In this document: positions 35,390-42,434 of the stretch, piece by piece
Layout: the number at the start of each line of letters is the position of its first letter
Numbering within the stretch: the first letter of the stretch is position 1
Assembly: GCF_001005315.1 (NCBI RefSeq)
Contig: NZ_LBMG01000012.1
Coordinates: 61,927 to 125,926, forward strand
Direction: 5' to 3'
Source: Kordia jejudonensis
GTDB taxonomy: Bacteria; Bacteroidota; Bacteroidia; Flavobacteriales; Flavobacteriaceae
Length of the DNA stretch: 64,000 bases
Program-made: the position numbers and the translations under genes
The notes under the pieces: generated by a model
What the model saw: the letters and a program-made list of their open reading frames with translations, nothing else
Database searches by the model: none
What the model was told of the DNA's origin: nothing

Positions 35390-36391
35390 ATGAAAGCATA
35401 CATAACAAGTAAAGAGAATTTAGGTAAAGTAAAGCTAATTGAAAAGTCAATTACTTATCCTCAGAAAAGACAAGTATTAATTAAAATATTAGCAGTTTCT
35501 CTAAATCGTCGTGATGTTAGAATGATAGATGGAACATACTCTTTTAAGTTTGAGTGGGGGCAAGTTTTGGGAGCTGATTGTTGTGGACAAGTAATTTCTT
35601 GTGGAGGATCAGTTAAGAAGTTCAAAGATGGTGATTTTGTGGTGGTAAACCCAAATGTAAATTGGGGAAATACTTCAGAAATTCCTTCAAGTGAATATAG
35701 TATTTTAGGTTCACCAAAAGACGGAGTTTTTCAGGAATATATAGCTGTTGATGAGAGTCGAGTATTCTATAAACCAAATCATCTATCCATAGAACAAGCA
35801 TCTTGTATACCTCTTACTGGCTTGACTGCTTATCGAGCACTATTTGTAAAGGCAAAATCAGTCCAAAATGATGCTTTATTTATTCCAGGAATAAGCGGGA
35901 ACGTTTCACAGATGCTCTTGAAATTTGCAAAGGCGATTGATATGTCTATATATGTAAGTAGCAGTAAAGAAGAAAGTATAAATAGATCAATTTCTAATGG
36001 CGCAATATTAGGTTTTAATTACAAAACAGATTCTTTGAAGAAGTTCTGTAAAAGAAATAATTTAAGGTTTGATATTGTGATTGATTCCATAGGAGGTACT
36101 AATATAAATGATTATATAGATGAAATGAAACAAGGTGGAAGAATTATTGTTTATGGTGCTATGAAAGGAAAAGCACCAAATTTTGACCTTTTTTCTTTGT
36201 ACTATAATCAAATATCTATTTTAGGTACACTTATGGGAAATGATTCAGAGTTTGAATCTATGTTAAATTTTGTGTCAAACTATACTATTATCCCAACTAT
36301 TGATAAGGTATTTGCTTTTAACGATATCGATATAGCTTTTTCTCGTTTAAGGAATAATGAAAACTATGGTAAAATTGTTTTGAAGTTTTAA
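35390..36391 (+). CDS. Medium-chain (MDR) zinc-type reductase/quinone oxidoreductase
   Basis: A 333-aa NAD(P)H-dependent oxidoreductase. It has a GroES-like N-terminus (KILAVSLNRRDVRMIDGTY, VLGADCCGQVISCG) and a Rossmann core with LFIPGISGNVSQMLLKFAKA, where the usual AxxGGVG loop is altered. Then follows DIVIDSIGG. The C-terminus IDIAFSRLRNNENYGKIVLKF is typical of the family. The catalytic zinc ligands of true alcohol dehydrogenases are not obvious, favouring a quinone oxidoreductase or enoyl reductase type. It is co-transcribed with DUF2000 and ends at a bidirectional terminator. Confidence 0.85.
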   Translation: MKAYITSKENLGKVKLIEKSITYPQKRQVLIKILAVSLNRRDVRMIDGTYSFKFEWGQVLGADCCGQVISCGGSVKKFKDGDFVVVNPNVNWGNTSEIPSSEYSILGSPKDGVFQEYIAVDESRVFYKPNHLSIEQASCIPLTGLTAYRALFVKAKSVQNDALFIPGISGNVSQMLLKFAKAIDMSIYVSSSKEESINRSISNGAILGFNYKTDSLKKFCKRNNLRFDIVIDSIGGTNINDYIDEMKQGGRIIVYGAMKGKAPNFDLFSLYYNQISILGTLMGNDSEFESMLNFVSNYTIIPTIDKVFAFNDIDIAFSRLRNNENYGKIVLKF

Positions 36392-36399
36392 AATTCAAA

Positions 36400-36439
36400 A
36401 GCACTATGATTGTAGTTGTAGAATTATAATCATAGTGCT
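36400..36439. terminator. Bidirectional terminator between convergent island modules
   Basis: AGCACTATGATT at 36400-36411 pairs perfectly with AATCATAGTGCT at 36428-36439. The hairpin lies between the stop of the reductase (36391) and the stop of the methyltransferase (36442), separating the two halves of the cargo. Confidence 0.82.
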
Positions 36440-36441
36440 AT

Positions 36442-38019
36442 TTATACTCTCATTCTTTTATTTGTCAATTTACTTTTTATTGCTCTGATCTTTTCCAAAT
36501 CTTTATAATTAACTCCCAATATAGAATTTAAGATATTAAAATCATTCTGATTAAGTATTTCTTCAATATTTAATTTATTCTCAAAGTTTGTTGTAAATGT
36601 GTCAAATTCTTTATCACTAATTTTAGTATAAGGAATTGGTAACTTTTTAAATTCACTAGGAATAAGTTCCAAAACACCACCTCCGTAATACCTTCCGTCT
36701 AATTCAGATAGAAGCAGGGTCAATGTGTTGTAAAATGAATAAATAAAACTATTCAAATCATAACTGCCTTTCATTTCAACTTTATATGCTGAATCCGTTA
36801 CAAAAGCATCTGAATTATTTTTTAGAAGTTTTGGATATAAATGACTTCGTTTAAAGAAAAGCGCATCTGGTTTTTCTGAAATATTTGGAATGACATACCA
36901 ATTGTTTCTTATCTTACATTTATATCTATTAGGTATTTTTTCTGTTTCTCCAATAGTTAAATATTCTCTTAGTTTTTTTGAAATCGTATCGCTATCATTT
37001 AATTGCAATAATCTAGTTGGATGATTTTTTTCTTCAAGTCTTAGGATATCCTCATCATTAAAAACAACACTTCCATTAACAAAAAGACCTTTTTGAATAA
37101 TTGGCTTAGTAAACCTTGATAGATTATATTGCTTTTCTATTTCTTTATTAATAATAAAAAACTTATTTGCAGCTGTTACAATTCCAGGTTTTGAATCTGA
37201 ATAATCATTGACTGTTTTAAGTCCTTTTTTTAAGTTATCTATAAATGTCAATTCATCAGATGTTAAAAAATGATGTGTCCACTTTACTTTTGATTCAATT
37301 AGTAAATTATTATTATTTAATACAAAATCATTCTGCTCTAATGATTCTTTTGATGAAATATTAGTAAAAAACTCACCCTTTTGCTTTGACTTCTTGTAAG
37401 CAAATAAAACAATTGTATCTTGTCCTTTGCATTCAAACATAAGATTATTAAAAGTGAAAATTTCGATTCTTGCAAATTCCTTTTTTAAATATTCACGAAC
37501 TTCTTCTGCATATTTAACTTGTAATAATTCTGAGGGCAAAACAAATGCTAAAACTCCATTTTTTGACAATAAAGTATTAGCTTTTACTAAAAAGGTAATC
37601 CAGATATTTTTAACTGATGCTTCAGTTAGATTCTCATTTGAATGTATTTTTTTACTGAGTTCAATTTGATTAGAAGTGAGTATGTTTTTTTTGATGTAAG
37701 GTGGATTACCTATAACTGCTGAATATTTTTTAGTCGTTGAATATTCTAAAAAATCAGTTCTTATAAAAGAAGCTGTTTTTTTGTTCCATTTTTCAGAAGC
37801 TATATTTAACTCACCTTCATTAATATCTAATGCCGTTAATTTGATGTTTATATTTTCTTCTTTTCCTAATTCAGAAATAAAAGCACCATCACCAACACTA
37901 GGTTCCAAAATAGACATACGGACTCTGTTTTCAAAATGAGATAAAACTCTTTTTGAAATAAAATTCGCCAAGTAATGTGGCGTGTAATATGAACCTGTTC
38001 TCTTTTTAAAATCCTGCAC
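36442..38019 (-). CDS. N6-adenine DNA methyltransferase (Eco57I/TaqI type)
   Basis: A 525-aa methyltransferase. The early TGSYYTPHYLANF box, motif I LEPSVGDGAF (38-47) and catalytic motif IV NPPY (105-108, VIGNPPYIKK) mark an amino-methyltransferase of the gamma class. The C-terminal half (about 230-525) is the TaqI-like target-recognition region, with SAYKVEMKG and GGGVLELIPSEFKKLPI. It is the last gene of the minus-strand operon and overlaps the HNH gene by 14 nt. It presumably protects host DNA from the HNH enzyme. The recognition sequence is unknown. Confidence 0.9.
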   Translation of the reverse strand: MQDFKKRTGSYYTPHYLANFISKRVLSHFENRVRMSILEPSVGDGAFISELGKEENINIKLTALDINEGELNIASEKWNKKTASFIRTDFLEYSTTKKYSAVIGNPPYIKKNILTSNQIELSKKIHSNENLTEASVKNIWITFLVKANTLLSKNGVLAFVLPSELLQVKYAEEVREYLKKEFARIEIFTFNNLMFECKGQDTIVLFAYKKSKQKGEFFTNISSKESLEQNDFVLNNNNLLIESKVKWTHHFLTSDELTFIDNLKKGLKTVNDYSDSKPGIVTAANKFFIINKEIEKQYNLSRFTKPIIQKGLFVNGSVVFNDEDILRLEEKNHPTRLLQLNDSDTISKKLREYLTIGETEKIPNRYKCKIRNNWYVIPNISEKPDALFFKRSHLYPKLLKNNSDAFVTDSAYKVEMKGSYDLNSFIYSFYNTLTLLLSELDGRYYGGGVLELIPSEFKKLPIPYTKISDKEFDTFTTNFENKLNIEEILNQNDFNILNSILGVNYKDLEKIRAIKSKLTNKRMRV

Positions 38020-38599
38020 TACTTAGATCTTTAACGTATTTTTTAAATTCTCTATATCCTTTTAGTAACCTACTAGTTAATTCGTCACTTGGTGAAGATT
38101 TTAAAAGCTCCTCTATTTCATCGATTAATTTATCTAATAAATCAATATTCCAAATGATTTCATGTTGTGGTTTATACAATTTCATTGCATTATACATCCA
38201 CTCACCTAGCTCTGTTTTAGGTATTATTCTACCTGAATCTAACCTATCAAATTGCTCACTGTAATTATCATCGCAAGGATCTATAAATCCCTTATTATTT
38301 ATGTTAGGAATATTTTGATTATTTGAAGGCCATTTGTTTCGTTTCGCATTATTACATGAGCGACATGAATAAACCAAATTACTATAATCTGTTTCAGTTT
38401 TAATTGTTAGGAATGGCTTTTTATTTCTTGTTTTAGGTATAAAATGATCAATTTCAAACCAAATAAATCTCCAAGTGTCGATATCATTACAATATCCACA
38501 TCTATTTTTATAATCTATTTTTAGATCATTTCTATGCTTTCTATATGCTGAAACATCAGTTGTTATATTCCTTCTTTTGGGTGTATATTCTCGAAACAT
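38006..38599 (-). CDS. HNH endonuclease
   Basis: A 197-aa HNH/ME-finger nuclease. The zinc cysteines are C34/C37 (RCGYCNDID) and C79/C82 (YSCRSCNNAK). The catalytic HNH elements are FEIDHFIPK (D51, H52) and NLVYSCRSCNN with its Asn. The second half is helical and unknown. It resembles HNH effectors found in restriction and defence loci (for example the PtuB-like pattern). It overlaps the methyltransferase by 14 nt and starts 10 nt after the receiver gene, forming the likely cutting component of the module. Confidence 0.88.
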   Translation of the reverse strand: MFREYTPKRRNITTDVSAYRKHRNDLKIDYKNRCGYCNDIDTWRFIWFEIDHFIPKTRNKKPFLTIKTETDYSNLVYSCRSCNNAKRNKWPSNNQNIPNINNKGFIDPCDDNYSEQFDRLDSGRIIPKTELGEWMYNAMKLYKPQHEIIWNIDLLDKLIDEIEELLKSSPSDELTSRLLKGYREFKKYVKDLSSAGF

Positions 38600-38609
38600 A
38601 TTCTTTTAA

Positions 38610-39254
38610 TTACTTACTTTTCTTTTTTAACTCTTCTAAGATTTCTCTTGTTTGGTTAACAAAGTCATTTAGTTTAGTTATTGCTTCGGGCTGAATTAAA
38701 TTAGCAGGCATATCCTTTCCTTCGGGTTCCAGTTCGTCCATTAATATAAATAATTTTGTCAACTCTTCTTCTTCATTTGGTTCTAGCGAGTTTTCATTTT
38801 TCTTTTTAACTAAAGCTTCTATTTTTTTCTCTGTTCTCTCTATTTTTTTATGATAGCTCTCAATACTTGATTTTATTTTCGCTTTTAAAATTTCTAAATC
38901 CTCATCACTTTCACCATCCAAATCACTTTTACCATTAATTATATGTACATCCTCTGTATTACTGATAGCTTGAGGTTCATAAGAAGTTAACATTGTTACA
39001 GGGAAATACGGTTTTTTTTCCCTAATAGCTTCAACAATTTTGTTACCATTAAAATCGACATCACCTTCCTCTTCAAGTAAATAGTCTGTTATTATACAAT
39101 CTACTTCAGAGTTAAAAACTTCATCTAGTATTGATATTACTGTTGAATCAGAGTTAACTTTAATTTTAAAAACTTCAAATTCATTTTTAAAAGTTTGATA
39201 AAATGTGTTTAACCATCCATCATTTTCATCTATATATGCTATTTTGTATTTCAT
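38610..39254 (-). CDS. Stand-alone receiver (response-regulator) protein
   Basis: A 214-aa protein. The receiver domain at about 1-125 has D9/E10, phospho-acceptor D57 (CIITDYLLEEEGD), T90 (TMLTSYEP) and K109 (IINGKSDL). After it comes a long charged coiled coil (YHKKIERTEKKIEALVKKK) and a short tail, with no DNA-binding or enzymatic output domain. It overlaps the dual-ATPase gene by 4 nt. It most likely relays a signal from that protein to the HNH/methyltransferase pair by protein contact. Confidence 0.85.
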   Translation of the reverse strand: MKYKIAYIDENDGWLNTFYQTFKNEFEVFKIKVNSDSTVISILDEVFNSEVDCIITDYLLEEEGDVDFNGNKIVEAIREKKPYFPVTMLTSYEPQAISNTEDVHIINGKSDLDGESDEDLEILKAKIKSSIESYHKKIERTEKKIEALVKKKNENSLEPNEEEELTKLFILMDELEPEGKDMPANLIQPEAITKLNDFVNQTREILEELKKKSK

Positions 39255-41683
39255 TTTCGAGTTTTAAAAGTAATTTTTAATGAAAGTCCACTTTGAGCTT
39301 TAATAATTGAAATTGTAGAATTATTATATTCTTCTATTATGGATTTTACAATGTAAAGGCCAAGACCAGTTCCAATTATATTTCCTGTTTTATCTTTTTT
39401 AGAGGTTTCTAATAATTTAAAAATATCATCAGGATTTTCTTGATATTGTTTATCTAATCCTTTACCATTATCAGAAAAAATAATTTCAATGTTTTCGCCA
39501 ACCTTTTTCCAGCTAATTTCAATAGATTTCTGATCATCTTTTTTACCCTTTAAGGCGTTTAAAGAATTAGACAAAAGATTATTAAAGATTGAGTCCATAT
39601 CAACTTCAAAAGCACGAATTTTATTTGATTGGTGCTTTTCTGTTTTAAGAGAAATTTGAATATTTCTTTGTTCTAAAGCCTTACTCCAAGTCGATTTAAA
39701 TCTATTGAAATAATCATTAAAATCTAAGTTCCTCCTTTCTCTCTTATCCCTTTTAAGGGTATTTAATGAGTATTCAAGCCAGTGTTTTAACTTTGTGTCT
39801 TCTTCTTGGATTAATCGAATCATATAAAAAGGGTTATCATCTTTATCAACAGATAATTTTAATTCCTTTTCATTTAAATGATTTCTCAACTCTTTTATCA
39901 AATGAGTTGTTCTTGGGATAAGACGAGACCTTAAACTCTTCACTTCGTGTGCGAAAGAGGAAATAATAAGTCCAACACTTGCCAAATTTCTTAATAATCT
40001 AATTTCTTCCTCTTTTTCCTCTATTTCTTCGGTTAATAATTTGACTCCTTTGGCTAAAGACTTTTCTGTTTCTGTTGACTTGGATTTTCCTTGAGAATCG
40101 TTTTCATTTACATCATTAGAATTATTTTCTTCTCCAGTATTTTCTTCTTCATTATTGATTCTATCTGCTTCTTCTTGAGCTTTTCTTTTAGCTTCTTCCT
40201 CCTTATTTCTTTTTTTGTGAAGTTCGGAAAGATGAAACATTATTGTGTTTCTATCTTTCTCAAATAATGAAATAATTTCCTCTAATATGTTTTTGAATAA
40301 GTCAAAAACTTCATTTTCTCGAATTCCTTCTCGTCCTGATTTGTCTTGAAAACTCAGATTGTGAATTCTTGAAATATTTATTGTACCTGCTATTTGGTTT
40401 GGTCTTATTCTAAATCCACCTAATTTTTGACCTGCACCTCCTGGACTTTTTGCTTGTCTTTCACCAAGTTTTAACCAATCTTCCCCATTTTCTCCATAAG
40501 GTCTAACTCTAAAATCATCTCTAAAAACCTTAACACCACCAAATTTTTTAAGCCAAGCTTTTCTATTAGAACTGTTGAAACTATTGTACGGGTATTTTTT
40601 TAAATCTCCATCTTTTTTATCGTCAGATATTGTGTTCTTTAAATAATAAAAAGTAAATCCAAATTTTCCGATTTTATTTATTAATTCTTTTTCAACATCA
40701 GAGGATAAAACAGTACCCAAAGAGGTATTAATTGTGAAAGTTTTAGACCTGAAATCTTCTAGTCGATATGGGTGTTTTGACATATCTTTATAATCAAATA
40801 CTTCCTTGTATCTATTTTCTAATGCGTCAACATCAAGCTCATTCCTAGTAATTTTTAATTCTAGAGTTTTATTCTCATCATCAAGGTATTTGGCTTTGAT
40901 TTTATAATCAAAATCATCATAATAAGCACTTTTTACCTTGCCGAAACTTTCTGTTTGTGATGTAGAATAAAAATGAATATCAAAATCTGATTGTTCTTTA
41001 GGAGGAAGAAGCATTTCCAAGTTTCCAAAAAGTTTTTCCAATTGATCGAACTCCCAATCATCAGTTAAGTTTGAGATTTTTATGATTGTACCAGAATCGA
41101 AAGTTGTACTTTTTAACAAATCTTTAAGTCCAGCTATGTGATTAAATTTTGAAACTATTTCATTTTTTAAGTTTAAATCAGATATTTTTTCTAAATCAGC
41201 TTGAACCTGAGAGACAGTAGTGTTTGCTTTATCAAAATCTCCCCAACTTACTTCCCAAGAATAACCAAGACACGTTTCTTTTGAGATAGTTAATAGCTTA
41301 GTCATTAATCCTAGTCTATTTAATGCAAAACGACCAATTCCTTTAGCTCCAGTTTTAACTCTTCCTTTTTCTGTTAAGTGCTTATATAATTTATTATCAG
41401 TACCAATTGTCATCCATTGATTTGATATGATTTCATCCGTCATACCAACACCATTATCAATAATGTAAATACTGCTTTTCTCTTTATCTAGAATTTCTTT
41501 TATTTCTTCATTTTCTTGGTTGACCTTGATAAATTGTAAATCAAAGATTAAAACACAGTTTCTTGCATCAGCATCATATGTATTTTTCACAAGCTCTATT
41601 ATAGCTCCTTCTTCATTAGAAAAGTTTTCTAAACCAATTAATTTGGCTGTTCTTGCTGATACTTTGAAAGGTATTTTAGCCAT
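39251..41683 (-). CDS. Dual-GHKL protein: MORC/Hsp90-like ATPase fused to a histidine kinase
   Basis: An 810-aa protein with no membrane helix. The N-terminal GHKL ATPase has an N-box with E30...N34 (IIELVKNTYDADA), a DNGVGM box at 76-81 and a GAKGIGRFALNRLG lid at 112-125. This is the MORC/MutL/Hsp90-type pattern. A helical, Glu/Lys-rich connector of about 500-580 follows. A histidine-kinase module then has the H-box FAHEVKSLRSR (His near 598), the N-box NNLLSNSLNALKG, the DNGKGL box and GTGLGLYIVKS at about 775-785. Both ATP sites look intact. It is first in the operon with receiver, HNH and methyltransferase, and a promoter box lies at 41730-41737. Confidence 0.88.
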   Translation of the reverse strand: MAKIPFKVSARTAKLIGLENFSNEEGAIIELVKNTYDADARNCVLIFDLQFIKVNQENEEIKEILDKEKSSIYIIDNGVGMTDEIISNQWMTIGTDNKLYKHLTEKGRVKTGAKGIGRFALNRLGLMTKLLTISKETCLGYSWEVSWGDFDKANTTVSQVQADLEKISDLNLKNEIVSKFNHIAGLKDLLKSTTFDSGTIIKISNLTDDWEFDQLEKLFGNLEMLLPPKEQSDFDIHFYSTSQTESFGKVKSAYYDDFDYKIKAKYLDDENKTLELKITRNELDVDALENRYKEVFDYKDMSKHPYRLEDFRSKTFTINTSLGTVLSSDVEKELINKIGKFGFTFYYLKNTISDDKKDGDLKKYPYNSFNSSNRKAWLKKFGGVKVFRDDFRVRPYGENGEDWLKLGERQAKSPGGAGQKLGGFRIRPNQIAGTINISRIHNLSFQDKSGREGIRENEVFDLFKNILEEIISLFEKDRNTIMFHLSELHKKRNKEEEAKRKAQEEADRINNEEENTGEENNSNDVNENDSQGKSKSTETEKSLAKGVKLLTEEIEEKEEEIRLLRNLASVGLIISSFAHEVKSLRSRLIPRTTHLIKELRNHLNEKELKLSVDKDDNPFYMIRLIQEEDTKLKHWLEYSLNTLKRDKRERRNLDFNDYFNRFKSTWSKALEQRNIQISLKTEKHQSNKIRAFEVDMDSIFNNLLSNSLNALKGKKDDQKSIEISWKKVGENIEIIFSDNGKGLDKQYQENPDDIFKLLETSKKDKTGNIIGTGLGLYIVKSIIEEYNNSTISIIKAQSGLSLKITFKTRK

Positions 41684-42046
41684 TGTTTAATTTTAATTAA
41701 TCTATTTTTATTTTAATGTAGTATATCCACAAATATAGATAAAATAGAAAGATGATTTAAAATTTTAAATATGACACTAATATTACAATAATTTGAAATT
41801 GAAAAACATTAGATCTAATATAAATTCATCCATACGATTCATACTAATATTTACACATTGATAGAATCAAAATAGAGTATATTTTGCATTAATGAAAATA
41901 TAAAGTTCATCTCACAAAATACCTTAATAGTTCAAAAATGAAAAGTACCTTTTTGAAGCACCTAAAAGCATGGAAAGTCAGGGTTTTGAAAACGGCTATT
42001 TTTGTAATATAATGAAAATCAATCAACTAAAATTTGAACTTTTCTA
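41684..42046. other. AT-rich gap between the dual-GHKL gene and attR
   Basis: No ORF or stable RNA is supported here. It contains the minus-strand promoter box (41730-41737), an exact copy of the 11-mer AAAAGTACCTT (41941-41951) also found near the integrase (23632-23642), and a plus-strand TATTTTTG at 41997-42004 facing attR. Confidence 0.6.
41730..41737 (-). promoter_or_regulatory. -7 promoter box of the dual-GHKL operon
   Basis: On the minus strand this is TATATTTG, a perfect TAnnTTTG, about 47 bp upstream of the ATG at 41683. No well-spaced TTG was found, which could mean activator-dependent expression. Confidence 0.5.
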
Positions 42047-42091
42047 CTCATAACCCGAAGGTCACTGGTTCGAGTCCAGTTCCCGCTACTA
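42047..42091 (+). repeat. Right attachment site (att, 45-bp tRNA-fMet 3' fragment)
   Basis: This is an exact copy of 23397-23441: anticodon loop to 3 nt past the discriminator. It lacks the D arm and the 5' acceptor strand, so it is not a functional tRNA. It marks the distal end of the island. Confidence 0.93.
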
Positions 42092-42111
42092 GGAAAATTC
42101 TTTACAAAACG

Positions 42112-42139
42112 AAAAGCTCAACAGAAATGTTGAGCTTTT
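42112..42139 (+). terminator. Original terminator of the tRNA-fMet gene, displaced by the island
   Basis: AAAAGCTCAACA pairs with TGTTGAGCTTTT around GAAA and is followed by a T run. It lies 21 bp after attR, the right place for the ancestral tRNA terminator before integration. Confidence 0.8.
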
Positions 42140-42144
42140 TTTAT

Positions 42145-42372
42145 TTAGAAAACTGTTTCGTTCCTATTCAGAATTTTCATGCCATGAATCCATCCAGAAT
42201 AATTTTTAGAATCAATTAGAATAATACCACTTTTACAAATTATGATGCGGTCAATTTGAGCAGTTGAATTATTCGTTTTTAATAAAATATTATTCAAAAC
42301 GATATCTTCTGTATTTCGTAGACGTTTTATTTTGTTCATCACCTTACATGCTCCATATACGTCTTCATGTAT
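42145..42372 (-). pseudogene. NERD-domain remnant
   Basis: The minus-strand frame encodes a NERD-like (nuclease-related) core: AQIDRIIICKSGIILIDSKN followed by YSGWIHGMKI, ending in a stop straight after. The frame extends upstream past the GTG/ATG candidates (42342/42339) without a good start, into the neighbouring terminator. Both ends are missing compared with normal NERD proteins (about 200 aa or more). It is likely a decaying relic at this tRNA hotspot. Confidence 0.65.
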
Positions 42373-42382
42373 AGTAAAAACA

Positions 42383-42415
42383 ATAAGCCTCTTAAGTAAA
42401 AGTTAAGAGGCTTAT
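42383..42415 (-). terminator. Terminator of the M12B-type protease gene
   Basis: ATAAGCCTCTTAA pairs perfectly with TTAAGAGGCTTAT around a 7-nt loop, 20 bp after the protease stop. Confidence 0.8.
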
Positions 42416-42434
42416 ATTATTTCATATAATCTGT

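Larger units (their letters stand above)
23442..42091. mobile_element. Integrated genomic island in tRNA-fMet, about 18.65 kb
   Basis: The island is bounded by the 45-bp att repeats, with a tyrosine integrase next to the intact tRNA. The interior is visibly richer in A+T than the gld region. Plus-strand cargo: the seven-gene operon 25418-33532 and the desaturase/DUF2000/reductase cassette. Minus-strand cargo: the GHKL/receiver/HNH/methyltransferase operon 36442-41683. No phage structural, conjugation or replication genes were found. It is therefore a site-specific integrative element or genomic island that may depend on a helper for transfer. The tRNA's original terminator now lies beyond attR. 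Confidence 0.9.

Noticed and set aside
25418..36391. Prophage interpretation of the island
   Set aside because: No capsid, tail, terminase, lysis or replication genes are present.
41997..42004. Promoter (TATTTTTG) driving the tRNA fragment at attR
   Set aside because: No TTG at the right spacing and nothing functional downstream; one short AT-rich match is not enough.
42047..42091. A second tRNA-Met gene
   Set aside because: Only the 3' half is present; the 5' acceptor strand and the D arm are missing. It is an attachment-site copy.
42034..42219. ORF covering attR and the tRNA terminator
   Set aside because: It is read through a tRNA fragment and a hairpin, with no family similarity.
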